The notes beneath the pieces were generated by a model that saw only the letters and a list, made by a program, of their open reading frames with translations, was not told the DNA's origin and ran no database searches. Both the position numbers and the translations under genes were made by a program. Shown here piece after piece: positions 16,023 to 25,120 of a stretch of 64,000 nucleotides of DNA. The DNA is taken from positions 26,244-90,243 of the forward strand of contig URPJ01000008.1 in NCBI GenBank assembly GCA_900549745.1, given 5' to 3'. How positions within the stretch are numbered: the first letter of the stretch is position 1; every line of letters starts with the position of its first letter. Origin of the DNA: an uncultured Collinsella sp. (GTDB lineage Bacteria; Actinomycetota; Coriobacteriia; Coriobacteriales; Coriobacteriaceae).

Positions 16023-17126
16023 TTATTGCATTTGGTACGGCGAAAGCATGGCCCGTTGCGAACAGCTCGCGAACCAAACCGACACGAGCGCGAACATGAA
16101 GCCGTTGGCAAAACCGTTGGCAAACTGCATCGCGCCGCGCTTCCACCACAGCAGGCTGCGATGAAGCACGCCGTCCGAAAGCACCATGAACAGGCCCATG
16201 GCAAACGGAATAAAGCACATCATGGCAAAGGCCGAGAACACGCCCGAGATGGCCGAGAGTACCAAAAACGGCGCCACGATGCCCATCAGGTAAAAACCGG
16301 TACGAGCTTTGCCTTCCAAGCGCTCGGCCTCAACATGGGCGCGACCGACCAGATCGCCGCCCGCGGCACCGTTGGTGCCAGCATGACCCATGCCGCCAAT
16401 GCGGACCTCGTCGCCATCGTGCGTGCCGGCGGGAAACTCAATCGTCTGCTCGGAGGTTACGCGAGTACGACCGCTGCCGCCGCAATCAGGGCAGGGGTCG
16501 GCCACGACCTTACCGGAACCGCCGCACTCGGGGCAGACCGACTGGAACGTACCCGCACCAAACAGGAAGGACAGGTCGACGTCGATGTGGCCGCGGCCAC
16601 CGCAGCTCGGGCAGGTATGGGCATGCTCAGATGAAACGGAGCCCGAACCGCCGCAGTTGTTACAGGTATCGAAGCGCGTGTAGCGGACGGTCTTGCGGGC
16701 ACCGCCCTTGGCCTCCTTGGCGTCGAGTTTGATATCAACGACCACGTTGGCGCCGTTCTCGGGATTGTAGGCAGCCTGCCCGCGACGCGGCTGGCCCCAG
16801 GCGCCACCAAAGGGAAAACCGCCCTCAAAGGGATTGCCATAGCCCGCGCTGCCGGCGTAGCCGCCGCCATAGGGCGAAGCCGTAGGAGCGCCGGCGAAGG
16901 GGTTGCCCGAACGCATGGCGTCGTAGCGCGAACGCTTCTGCTCGTCCGAAAGCACGGCGTAGGCCTCGGAAACCTCTTTAAACTTTTCCTCGGCATCCGG
17001 CTCTTTGTTGACGTCCGGATGGAGCTTGCGGGCCTTTTGCTGGAAGGCCTTTTGAATATCACGCGAGGTGGCGTCCTTGGAGACACCCAAAATCTCGTAG
17101 TAATCTTTTTCGTTCATCGTCGCCAT
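16023..17126 (-). CDS. DnaJ-like protein with zinc region and C-terminal transmembrane segments
   Basis: 367 aa from the ATG at 17126 (MATMNEKDYYEILGV), 9 nt after AGGAGG. Residues 1-75 are a J-domain with HPD (KARKLHPDVNK). A Gly/Tyr-rich linker follows, then four Cys-rich repeats as in DnaJ (CNNCGGSG, CPSCGGRG, CPECGGSG, CPDCGGSG). The first C-terminal beta domain is only hinted at (EFPAGTHDGDEVRIGGMGHAG). Where the rest of CTD1/CTD2 should be, the protein has two or three hydrophobic stretches (FYLMGIVAPFLVLSAISGVF, AFAMMCFIPFAMGLFMVL, FANGFMFALVSVWFASC). It is probably a membrane-anchored co-chaperone that stimulates DnaK at the membrane. The partner and substrate are unknown. Confidence 0.85.
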   Translation of the reverse strand: MATMNEKDYYEILGVSKDATSRDIQKAFQQKARKLHPDVNKEPDAEEKFKEVSEAYAVLSDEQKRSRYDAMRSGNPFAGAPTASPYGGGYAGSAGYGNPFEGGFPFGGAWGQPRRGQAAYNPENGANVVVDIKLDAKEAKGGARKTVRYTRFDTCNNCGGSGSVSSEHAHTCPSCGGRGHIDVDLSFLFGAGTFQSVCPECGGSGKVVADPCPDCGGSGRTRVTSEQTIEFPAGTHDGDEVRIGGMGHAGTNGAAGGDLVGRAHVEAERLEGKARTGFYLMGIVAPFLVLSAISGVFSAFAMMCFIPFAMGLFMVLSDGVLHRSLLWWKRGAMQFANGFANGFMFALVSVWFASCSQRAMLSPYQMQ

Positions 17127-17184
17127 GCGCGGCAACCTCCTGCTCACAGCAGCGTATATATTCCGGTAATTCTACCCGAGCAGC

Positions 17185-18417
17185 CTAAGCTAGATCCCAA
17201 AACAGCTCGAACAGAACATTTCCATCGAGCCAGCCCAGGTGGGTCGGCGCCAGACGAGCTCGAACATGACCCGCGACGACATCTGCCGAAGTGAAGGGTC
17301 CCTCATGGACCCCGAGCGTCTCAGGCACCCAAGTGGCAAGACCCAATTCGAGTGCGCGATCGCAGGCAGCTGCCAGCTCATCGGCCGGGATGACACGAGC
17401 CGCGCGAACCAACAGGTCGGACGCGACACCGCGCGTCATGCGACAGGCGAGCATCAGGTCTTCGGCCGCAGCCTCACGCTGCGACAGATGTTCGGCCTCG
17501 AACGCCGTCGCGTCATCGTCGCGTTGCACCAGACGCACGCGGTGCGCATCGCCTCGAGAAGACACGCCGGGGAACAAACCTGCAAGACGGTCGAAATCCT
17601 CGGCGTCGAGCATGCCCGCGGCAGAACGACCCAGGCCCAGGTAGCCCCGTCCGGTCCAGTAGGCAATGTTATGGGCGCACTCATGGCCGTCGAGCGCATA
17701 GCTCGCCACCTCATAGGGGTGATAACCGGCCGCACCCAGGAGCTCGCGTGCCATATCCATGCAGGCGGCCTGAAAATCCTCGTCGGGCTCGAGCGACTCG
17801 TCGCGACACGCCATGAGGTAGAGCGGCGTGGCCTCCTCGAGCGTGAGCGGGTACACCGACACATGATGCGGCGCCGCCACCAGCACGCCATCGAGCGTGC
17901 GCTTCCAACTCGCTGCGGTCTGCCCGGGAAGTCCGCACATAAGGTCGCACGACACGTCAAGCCCAGCGGTCTTGACTGTCGCGATGGCGGCGAGCGCCCG
18001 ATCGGCATCGTGAATACGGCCGATAGCGGTAAGTTCGGTGTTATCGAGCGTTTGCACGCCCAGAGAGACGCGTGTGACACCAACCTTGGCAAGTGCAGCG
18101 GCAAGCTCGGCGGTCAGCGACTCAGGATTGGCCTCACAGGTAAACTCAACAGGCCTGCACCACGCAGAGATACGCCGGGCAAGTTCTACCAGACGCTCCC
18201 CCGCCAGCGACGGCGTGCCGCCGCCAACATAGACGGTGCGAATCTGTGCAAGCGCGCCTGCGTCGCCAAAGGCATCGAGACGCGCATACAACTGCTCAAA
18301 ATAGGTATCGAGCGCAACGCTCATGTTGCACGGAGCAAAACTGCGTGAGTCAAAGTCACAGTACCGGCATTTTTGGGCGCAAAACGGCACATGCACGTAC
18401 AGCGCGGTAACGGCCAC
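17185..18417 (-). CDS. hemW: Radical SAM heme chaperone HemW
   Basis: 410 aa. HemW (formerly annotated as oxygen-independent coproporphyrinogen oxidase-like) binds heme and a [4Fe-4S] cluster. The motif VPFCAQKCRYCDF shows the CxxxCxxC radical-SAM cluster near residue 12; the true HemN has an extra N-terminal segment that is missing here. SAM-binding GGGTPS follows, and the C-terminal HemN domain is present. GTG start at 18417, placed 2 nt after the dusB stop and served by GGAGG inside dusB. Last gene of lepA-dusB-hemW. Confidence 0.92.
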   Translation of the reverse strand: MAVTALYVHVPFCAQKCRYCDFDSRSFAPCNMSVALDTYFEQLYARLDAFGDAGALAQIRTVYVGGGTPSLAGERLVELARRISAWCRPVEFTCEANPESLTAELAAALAKVGVTRVSLGVQTLDNTELTAIGRIHDADRALAAIATVKTAGLDVSCDLMCGLPGQTAASWKRTLDGVLVAAPHHVSVYPLTLEEATPLYLMACRDESLEPDEDFQAACMDMARELLGAAGYHPYEVASYALDGHECAHNIAYWTGRGYLGLGRSAAGMLDAEDFDRLAGLFPGVSSRGDAHRVRLVQRDDDATAFEAEHLSQREAAAEDLMLACRMTRGVASDLLVRAARVIPADELAAACDRALELGLATWVPETLGVHEGPFTSADVVAGHVRARLAPTHLGWLDGNVLFELFWDLA

Positions 18418-18419
18418 CG

Positions 18420-19463
18420 TTAGGCCTCCAGCGGATGAGCGGGCACCGACTCGCCGGCGGCAAGTGCGGCCTCGCAGGCCACCACATCGTGCTCGATATC
18501 ATCGACCAGTGCCATGAACTCCTCGTATGTGGAGCAACGCACCACCTGAGCGCGCCAGGCGGCAGCATGGGGCATGCCCTTTAGATACCAGCTTGCGTAC
18601 GTGCGGGCACGCGACATGAGCGGCAACAGCTCGTGCGTGAGCGTCAGATGCTCGCGCAGGGCATCCAGGCGCTCGCATGAGGAGCGAGACGGCACTGGCG
18701 TGGCGTCCAGTGCAAGGGCGCGGGCATCGCCGAACACCCAGGGGTTGCCATAGATACCGCGCGCGATAAACACCGCGCTGGCACCCGAGTTGCGCAGATG
18801 CTCCGCGGCATCCTCGGCCGAGAAAACATCGCCCGAACCGATCACAGGAATCTCGACGGCATCTGCGACCTCATCGACGACCGACCAATCGGCCTGACCC
18901 GTATAGAGCTGCGTGGCACAGCGACCATGCACGGCGACTGCGGCAGCCCCTGCACCCTCAAGCATCTGGGCAAATGTCGCGGCATTGCGATCCTCGGCAT
19001 AAAAGCCCTTGCGAATCTTGACGGTCACGGGCACGTGCGCCGCACCCACCGCCGCCTCGACGATCTGCTCTGCCAGCTCGGGCGCACGCATAAGCGCCGA
19101 GCCCTCGCCCTTGGTGACGACCTTGCGAGCCGGGCAGGCCATGTTGATATCGATCAGCGACAGGCGATCGCCCACACGCTCCTCGACGGCAGCGACAGCG
19201 CTCGCAAACTGATCGGGCTTGGAGCCAAAGAGCTGCACGCAGATCTGCTGCTCCTCATCGGCCGGCAGTACCAGGCGCCACGTCTTATTGCTGGCATAGG
19301 CAAGGCCCGCCACGCTCACCATCTCGCTATAGGCAAGATGGGCACCGCGACGGCGGCACATAATGCGATAGGCGGGATCGGTTACGCCCGCCATGGGAGC
19401 CATAAGGAACGGCTGCTCGGCATAGGCACCAAGCAACCGCTTGCTGTATTCAGAAAGCGCCAT
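18420..19463 (-). CDS. dusB: tRNA-dihydrouridine synthase (DusB-like)
   Basis: 347 aa. An FMN-dependent TIM-barrel enzyme that reduces uridine in the tRNA D-loop. FMN-binding opening APMAGVTDPAYRIMCRR, catalytic Cys in NMACPARKV, substrate loop VTVKIRKGF, HGRCATQLYTG, and the phosphate site IPVIGSGDVFS followed by FIARGIYGNPWVF. The subtype DusB is the usual one in Gram-positives, but position specificity cannot be verified from sequence. The ATG lies 4 nt after the lepA stop. Confidence 0.93.
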   Translation of the reverse strand: MALSEYSKRLLGAYAEQPFLMAPMAGVTDPAYRIMCRRRGAHLAYSEMVSVAGLAYASNKTWRLVLPADEEQQICVQLFGSKPDQFASAVAAVEERVGDRLSLIDINMACPARKVVTKGEGSALMRAPELAEQIVEAAVGAAHVPVTVKIRKGFYAEDRNAATFAQMLEGAGAAAVAVHGRCATQLYTGQADWSVVDEVADAVEIPVIGSGDVFSAEDAAEHLRNSGASAVFIARGIYGNPWVFGDARALALDATPVPSRSSCERLDALREHLTLTHELLPLMSRARTYASWYLKGMPHAAAWRAQVVRCSTYEEFMALVDDIEHDVVACEAALAAGESVPAHPLEA

Positions 19464-19467
19464 GGAC

Positions 19468-21279
19468 TTACTCGTCTACCTTGAGGATCGCCATAAAGGC
19501 CTCCTGCGGGACCTCGACCGAACCGATGGCTTTCATGCGCTTCTTGCCCTCTTTCTGCTTCTCGAGCAGCTTGCGCTTACGCGAGATATCGCCACCATAG
19601 CACTTGGCCAAAACATCCTTGCGGCGTGCCTTGACGGTGGAGCGGGCGATGATCTTGTTGCCGATGGCGCCCTGAATAGGCACCTCGAACAGCTGACGCG
19701 GAATGATTTCCTTGAGCTTGTCGCACAGGCCACGGGCCAGGCCATAGGCCTTATCCTTGTGCACGATAAACGAAAGCGCGTCCACCTCGTCGCCCGAAAG
19801 CAGGATATCGAGCTTGACGAGCTCGGAGGGACGATACTCGTTAAACTCATAGTCGAGCGAGGCATAGCCCTTGGTGCGGCTCTTGAGCTGGTCAAAGAAG
19901 TCCAGGATGAGCTCCGCGAGCGGCATGTCGAAGCGCATCTCGACCGATTTGCTCGTGAGATGGATCATGTCGGTTGTAATGCCGCGGTGCTCGATAGCGA
20001 GCTGCATGACGGCGCCCGTATACTCGGGCGGGCAGATAATCTTGGCCTTGAGGTAAGGCTCCTCGATGCGCTCGATGCGCGTAGCCTCGGGCAGATCCTG
20101 CGGGCTGCGGACATCAATCATCTCACCGTCGGTCTTATAGACGTGATAGTCCACCGAAGGGCTCGTGGCAATGAGGTCCAGATTGAACTCGCGCTCCAGA
20201 CGCTCCTTAACGACCTCCATATGTAGCAGGCCCAAGAAGCCCACGCGGAAACCAAAGCCGAGCGCCACCGAGGTCTCGGGCTCCCACACCAACGACGGGT
20301 CGTTGACGTGCAGTTTATCGAGAGCGTCGCGCAAGTTCTCGTAATCCTTGTTGTCGATCGGGAACAGGCCCGTGTAGACCATGGGCTTGGCCTCGCGGTA
20401 GCCCGGAAGCGGCTCGGGGCAGGGATTCGACGCCCAGGTAAGGGTGTCGCCCACGCGAACAGCCTCGGGGTCCTTCAGGCCCGTGACCACGTAGCCCACC
20501 TCGCCGACCGTCAGCGCATCGACCGGAGTCTCGGCGGGACGCTTGACGCCCACGCCGTCGACCAAAAAGTCACCTTCTGCCTGCATCATACGAAGGGTAT
20601 CGCCCTTCTTGATGGAGCCGTCAAACACGCGGACCGTGGCAACGACGCCTCGGTACTCATCAAAATACGAGTCCAGGATGAGCGCCTTGAGCGGCGCGTT
20701 CACATCGCCTTTGGGCGGCGAGATCAAGAAGACGATAGACTCCAGCAAATCGTGAATGCCCTCGCCGGTCTTGCCCGATACGCATACGGCATCGTCGGCA
20801 GGAATGGCCAGGTCATCCTCAATCTCGGTCTTGACCTCGTCGGGGTGTGCAGAGGGAAGGTCAATCTTGTTGATGGCGGGCACGATATCCAGGTTGGCGT
20901 TCATGGCGAGCGTCGCGTTGGAGACGGTCTGCGCCTCGACACCCTGCGTGGCGTCGACGACGAGCACCGCGCCCTCGCAGGCTGCCAGCGAACGCGAGAC
21001 CTCATAGGTAAAGTCCACGTGGCCCGGTGTATCGATCAGGTTGAACTGATACGTCTCGCCATCGTCGGCGTCGTAGGAGACGCGAACGGCGTTGGACTTG
21101 ATCGTGATGCCGCGCTCGCGCTCGATATCCATGGTGTCGAGCAGCTGCGACTCCATGTCGCGCTCGTCGACGGTATGGGTGAGCTCGAGGATACGGTCAC
21201 TGATCGTGGACTTGCCATGGTCGATGTGCGCAACGATCGAGAAGTTGCGGATGTGGGAAATGTCAATTGAAGTATTCAT
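19468..21279 (-). CDS. lepA: Elongation factor 4 (LepA)
   Basis: 603 aa from the ATG at 21279 (MNTSIDISHIRNFSIVAHID). A translational GTPase that can back-translocate ribosomes and assists 30S biogenesis. G1 AHIDHGKST, G2 RGITIKS, G3 DTPGHVDF and G4 NKIDLPSA are intact. The EF-G-like domains II, III and V are followed by the LepA-specific C-terminal domain (TVKARRKDVLAKCYGGDISR). The Shine-Dalgarno is weak (GGTAAGATAG). First gene of lepA-dusB-hemW; rpsT is divergent only in transcription unit, not in strand, and is separated by a terminator. Confidence 0.97.
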   Translation of the reverse strand: MNTSIDISHIRNFSIVAHIDHGKSTISDRILELTHTVDERDMESQLLDTMDIERERGITIKSNAVRVSYDADDGETYQFNLIDTPGHVDFTYEVSRSLAACEGAVLVVDATQGVEAQTVSNATLAMNANLDIVPAINKIDLPSAHPDEVKTEIEDDLAIPADDAVCVSGKTGEGIHDLLESIVFLISPPKGDVNAPLKALILDSYFDEYRGVVATVRVFDGSIKKGDTLRMMQAEGDFLVDGVGVKRPAETPVDALTVGEVGYVVTGLKDPEAVRVGDTLTWASNPCPEPLPGYREAKPMVYTGLFPIDNKDYENLRDALDKLHVNDPSLVWEPETSVALGFGFRVGFLGLLHMEVVKERLEREFNLDLIATSPSVDYHVYKTDGEMIDVRSPQDLPEATRIERIEEPYLKAKIICPPEYTGAVMQLAIEHRGITTDMIHLTSKSVEMRFDMPLAELILDFFDQLKSRTKGYASLDYEFNEYRPSELVKLDILLSGDEVDALSFIVHKDKAYGLARGLCDKLKEIIPRQLFEVPIQGAIGNKIIARSTVKARRKDVLAKCYGGDISRKRKLLEKQKEGKKRMKAIGSVEVPQEAFMAILKVDE

Positions 21280-21304
21280 GCGGACTATCTTACCCGAGCG
21301 GTAC

Positions 21305-21341
21305 AAAAAATGGAGCCTGTTCCATAAAACAGGCTCCATTT
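21305..21341 (-). terminator. Intrinsic terminator of rpsT
   Basis: On the minus strand, AAATGGAGCCTGTT-TTATGG-AACAGGCTCCATT is followed by TTTT, 34 bases after the rpsT stop. The stem is strong and nearly symmetric. Confidence 0.9.
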
Positions 21342-21375
21342 ATGCGCGTAATCTGTGTGGTGTGAAATTTACAAC

Positions 21376-21642
21376 TTAGGCGTTGATGCTGTTCACGAGC
21401 TTGGCAAGACCGGACTTACGGTTGGAAGCCTGGTTCTTGTGGATAACATGCTTGGCGGCAGCCATGTCGAGACGCTTGGTGACGGTCTTGAGGGCAGCCT
21501 GGGCCTTCTCGGCGTCGCCCTCGGCGACGGCGGACTGAACGTGCTTGGTCAGCGTCTTGAGCTCGGACTTGACAGCCTTGTTACGCATGCGAGCTGCCTC
21601 ATTGGTGCGGATACGCTTCTTCTGAGACTTGATGTTTGCCAC
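21376..21642 (-). CDS. rpsT: 30S ribosomal protein S20
   Basis: 88 aa from the GTG at 21642 (read MANIKSQKKRIRTNEAAR), preceded by AAAGGA. S20 binds the 5' domain and helix 44 of 16S rRNA. The Lys/Arg/Ala-rich all-helical sequence with LVNSINA at the end is typical. It stands alone between its own promoter (21718-21726) and terminator. Confidence 0.96.
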   Translation of the reverse strand: MANIKSQKKRIRTNEAARMRNKAVKSELKTLTKHVQSAVAEGDAEKAQAALKTVTKRLDMAAAKHVIHKNQASNRKSGLAKLVNSINA

Positions 21643-21717
21643 TTCTGGAGTTCCTTTCGAGTTCCTTGCAAAAAATGTATGACACCTCTGAGACACGGTG
21701 AGGTCATGCAAGCGCCT

Positions 21718-21726
21718 ACTATAGCA
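21718..21726 (-). promoter_or_regulatory. rpsT promoter, extended -10
   Basis: On the minus strand the sequence reads TGC TATAGT, an extended -10 box 76 bases before the rpsT start. A -35 match is poor (TATCCC at 17-nt spacing), as expected for extended -10 promoters. The same TGC-TATnnT pattern recurs before rpmB, adhE and rpsB. Confidence 0.6.
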
Positions 21727-21775
21727 CGCTCCCCCTCAAAGGGATAGAACGAATTTGTCAAATAGGCAGGTATCA

Positions 21776-22738
21776 TCACGATTTTCTCAAGATGTTCGTA
21801 ATCCAGAGCAAAAGCACGGTCTCCGAATCGGCAGAACCCTTCAGTGCGAGCTCCACATCGACCGCGCCCTCGAGCGCAGCGACAAGCTCCCCCATCGAAA
21901 AGCGGCGTGCCCAGGTCAGGTGATTTTTGACCTGCCAAGACTGGAGCTTGAGCGTCGCGGCAAGCTCGCGGCCCTGCCCACGAGAGTCGAGCGCCTTGGC
22001 GACGATCAACTCGCGGATGCGACCGCATAGCAGCGTGTAGGTCCACACATAGCTCTTGGCGGGCAGCAGCCCAAAGAGCTCAAGCGAGCGGCGCATATCG
22101 CGGGCCGACACTGCGTTGAGAAAGTCCCAGGGCTGAACTTCGGCCGTGCGCACGATCCAGCGCTCCACATCGGCAAGCTCAATTTGCGGCGCCTCGACCA
22201 TCTGGGCAAGCTTGGCCAAGTCGTTATCGAGCATGCGGGTGTTCTCGCCCGAGCGCGAGACGAGCTCCTCGGCAGCAGCTGTCGAGATGGACTTACCGCG
22301 CTGCGTCGCCATCTGCTGAACGCGGCGCGGCAGTTCCCAGCGCTTGGTACCCGAACAATCGACGATAGCCTTCTTGTCGATCTTGGCGATTGCCTTATAC
22401 AGGCGCGTATTCTTGGCAAGTGAGTCGGCAATAATGAGACAGACCGTCGTGGGGCTGGGACTTGCGAGGTACTCGACAAGCGGTTCCGAGACCGCCTTGG
22501 CAAGCTTGGAGCAGCCGTCGAGGATCACCAGGCGAAACTCGCTGCCCATGGGAAAGGTATTGAGCGAGCCGATGATCGACTCAATATCGGGATCTTTCGT
22601 CATGTCACGTTCATCGAGGTTGAACTCAACCATACCCGACTTTTCCAAGCGAGCTTTCATACGCGAGACGGCGTGGTCGCGCTTGACCCCATCGGTACCG
22701 ACGATCAGATATGCCGGCAGCAGACCGGTTTCGGACAT
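21776..22738 (-). CDS. holA: DNA polymerase III subunit delta
   Basis: 320 aa from the ATG at 22738 (MSETGLLPAYLIVGTDGVK), after a strong GGGAGGGGAG. HolA is the wrench of the clamp loader that opens the beta clamp. The N-terminal AAA-like domain has the degenerate P-loop LIVGTDGVKRDHAVSRMK. The C-terminal collar is seen in PWDFLNAVSARDMRRSLEL and SWQVKNHLTWARRF. It follows comEC in the same direction; comEA-comEC-holA-rpsT order is widespread in Gram-positive bacteria, and the 78-base gap suggests holA can be co-transcribed with the competence genes. Confidence 0.93.
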   Translation of the reverse strand: MSETGLLPAYLIVGTDGVKRDHAVSRMKARLEKSGMVEFNLDERDMTKDPDIESIIGSLNTFPMGSEFRLVILDGCSKLAKAVSEPLVEYLASPSPTTVCLIIADSLAKNTRLYKAIAKIDKKAIVDCSGTKRWELPRRVQQMATQRGKSISTAAAEELVSRSGENTRMLDNDLAKLAQMVEAPQIELADVERWIVRTAEVQPWDFLNAVSARDMRRSLELFGLLPAKSYVWTYTLLCGRIRELIVAKALDSRGQGRELAATLKLQSWQVKNHLTWARRFSMGELVAALEGAVDVELALKGSADSETVLLLWITNILRKS

Positions 22739-22816
22739 TGCGCTCCCCTCCCGCAGGATCTCGTGTTCGTACCGTGCCATTCTAGCCCACGGGTTGGTCC
22801 CGCGCCAACGGCAGCA

Positions 22817-25120
22817 TCACGGTCGCTGACATCGCATGGCAAAACCGGTTGCGGTCGGCGAGACGGTAATGTCTCCTTGTTCGATAGTGCATGCGAACGC
22901 GCCGCCCGCATCGCGAACGGCATCGATACAGGCATCGGATGGATGGCCGTAGCGGTTGCCCTCGCCCGCACTCGCGATAGAGAGCTCGGGCTTAAGCGTT
23001 TCCAGCAGCTCTGTGTCGACGGAAACTTTTGAGCCGTGATGTCCCAGCTTAAGCACATCGATATCGCCCACCTCCTGTACAAACTCGCGCTCCTGATCGA
23101 GTTCGGCATCACCAGTGAGGAGCATACGCAGGCTCTTGCCTTCCCGAGCATAGGAGAGCAGCAAGACAAGCGAGTCCTCATTGCCCTCGCCATCCACTGT
23201 GTCAAACGGCCACATCACACGAGCCCGAAATGCGCCGATATCGACCGTGTCTCCGCGGGCCACCTGCCGATACGTTACGCCGGGGCGATTTAGGACCTCA
23301 GAAGGCGCGCCGTCCAGCGCATCCGCTGCAACCGCAATGGATCCAACCGAAAACTGATCGAGCACATCGGGAAGACCACCCCAGTGATCCTCATCCCAAT
23401 GCGTCACAAAGACGGCATCGATATGGTGCACGTTATTGCGAACCAACGCCGCCACCACGCGCTCGTCGAGCCCGCAGTCGACGAGCGCTACTGCGCCGCC
23501 CTGGCGAATAAGAATCGCATCGGCCTGGCCCACATCGAGCACCGTCACCGAAGGCGGAGCGAATCGATCCCAGTAGACGTACGGAATCGCAGCCAAGAGC
23601 ACCAGGCATGCAAGCCCCACCGCCATAGGACGTGCACGGGGACGCGGCCACCAGACAAGCAGAACCGCCAGCAAACACGGCACTAGGTAAATCCACATGC
23701 TATCGGGCGGCACGCTCACGGATGCACCCGGCACGGCGGCAAACAGCTGCTCAAAGAACAGCGCGCAACGGGCGGCAATCATGGGCACAACGAGCGCCCA
23801 AGTCCGCAACGGCGCCAGGAGCGAAAAGGGAACCAGCACGATCGACACGGCGAGCAGTGCGCTCACCACCGGACCGAGGACCGCATTTGCCAGCGGAGCA
23901 ATGAGCGAGAACGTACCGAAGGCAGGAATGGTAATGGGAAGTGTCGCCAGTTGCGAGCACAGCGTGACGGAAAGCATGCTGGCAACGCCCGACGGAACAC
24001 TCAGCTCACCCAAAGCGTAGGTCGCATAGGGGCAAAAGCACAGAATGGCTAAGACGCTGGCACATGAAAGCTGAAAGCCCATCTCGAACAGAACCGTCGG
24101 CCGCAGCAACACAAAGATGGACATGGTAACGAAGAGTGCCGATGCGCCGTGCCGGCGCCGCCCCGCGCCGTTTACGACAAGCGTCGCGAACACCATGCAG
24201 CACGCGCGCACGGCAGAGGGAGACGCGCCCGTAAAAGCAGCGTAGCCCACAAGCGTTATCGCCAATATCGCCCGTTGAAGACCGCGTGAGCACCGAGTCT
24301 TTTGCAATACACCCTCGATTACAAACCCCACGATTGCCAAATGGCTGCCCGAGACGGCGATAAGATGCGCCGTTCCCGTCACCGAAAACCAGTCGCCCGC
24401 CGGCTGGGCGCGCAGCTCGGCCGAACGACCGCAGACGACACCGGCTATGAGTGCACGCGCCGGGTCGGTCGCAGGCGCGATGGACGCAAGCAGCCCATTT
24501 CGCAGCCGAAGCAGCGGCCCCGGAGAGTCTTCATCGACCGACAAAATCCGAACGACTTTAACCTTGCGCACCTCGCCTCGGAGCACGCGCGATCGTCCAT
24601 ACGCATCGTTCTCAAAACGTGAAACGCGACCGATAACACGCACGTGCGCCCCGACCTTGAGCTCGAGGTCGCACGATAGGCGAACCATTGCCAAGTTTTT
24701 ACCGTCCGTGCGTGCCTCGCAGGTATAGGAATTCACGTCGTCGTTTATGGATGGGTCACTCTGCACGACAAACTCAAGGCTGCTTGCCGCTCGACCGTCG
24801 AGCGCCTTCGAGGCGCTTAGCACGCCCACAGCCCACCACGCCGAGACGACCGCTCCCGCCACGAGACCGACGGACGCGGCATACAGCCACCGCTTCCAAG
24901 GGGCAAGCCGCGCACAAGATTGAGCCAGCACAACGAATACCGCCGCCGTAACGGGAATGGCCCATAGCGGCCCGACCGCCGAAGCCCGCTCCCACAGCAG
25001 CGCATCGGCGGCCACGTTGAGCACCAAGGCGCAGCTCATGCACATGCCGGCACACAGAGCCATCGTCCACGGCATCAAAGGCCGTGGCGGCATCACGTGC
25101 TCGCGCTCGGTCGCACTCAT
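22817..25120 (-). CDS. comEC: DNA internalization/competence protein ComEC/Rec2
   Basis: 767 aa from the ATG at 25120, overlapping the comEA stop (ATGA), without a clear Shine-Dalgarno, so it is probably translationally coupled. ComEC forms the inner-membrane channel that imports single-stranded DNA. A short membrane start and an OB-like DUF4131 region (RVIGRVSRFEND) lead into the Competence domain with about eight helices (LIAVSGSHLAIVGFVIE, GYAAFTGASPSAVRACC). The C-terminal metallo-beta-lactamase domain, thought to degrade the non-transforming strand, has FVTHWDEDHWGG near 570 and LKLGHHGSK near 700. Full length and apparently intact. Confidence 0.95.
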   Translation of the reverse strand: MSATEREHVMPPRPLMPWTMALCAGMCMSCALVLNVAADALLWERASAVGPLWAIPVTAAVFVVLAQSCARLAPWKRWLYAASVGLVAGAVVSAWWAVGVLSASKALDGRAASSLEFVVQSDPSINDDVNSYTCEARTDGKNLAMVRLSCDLELKVGAHVRVIGRVSRFENDAYGRSRVLRGEVRKVKVVRILSVDEDSPGPLLRLRNGLLASIAPATDPARALIAGVVCGRSAELRAQPAGDWFSVTGTAHLIAVSGSHLAIVGFVIEGVLQKTRCSRGLQRAILAITLVGYAAFTGASPSAVRACCMVFATLVVNGAGRRRHGASALFVTMSIFVLLRPTVLFEMGFQLSCASVLAILCFCPYATYALGELSVPSGVASMLSVTLCSQLATLPITIPAFGTFSLIAPLANAVLGPVVSALLAVSIVLVPFSLLAPLRTWALVVPMIAARCALFFEQLFAAVPGASVSVPPDSMWIYLVPCLLAVLLVWWPRPRARPMAVGLACLVLLAAIPYVYWDRFAPPSVTVLDVGQADAILIRQGGAVALVDCGLDERVVAALVRNNVHHIDAVFVTHWDEDHWGGLPDVLDQFSVGSIAVAADALDGAPSEVLNRPGVTYRQVARGDTVDIGAFRARVMWPFDTVDGEGNEDSLVLLLSYAREGKSLRMLLTGDAELDQEREFVQEVGDIDVLKLGHHGSKVSVDTELLETLKPELSIASAGEGNRYGHPSDACIDAVRDAGGAFACTIEQGDITVSPTATGFAMRCQRP

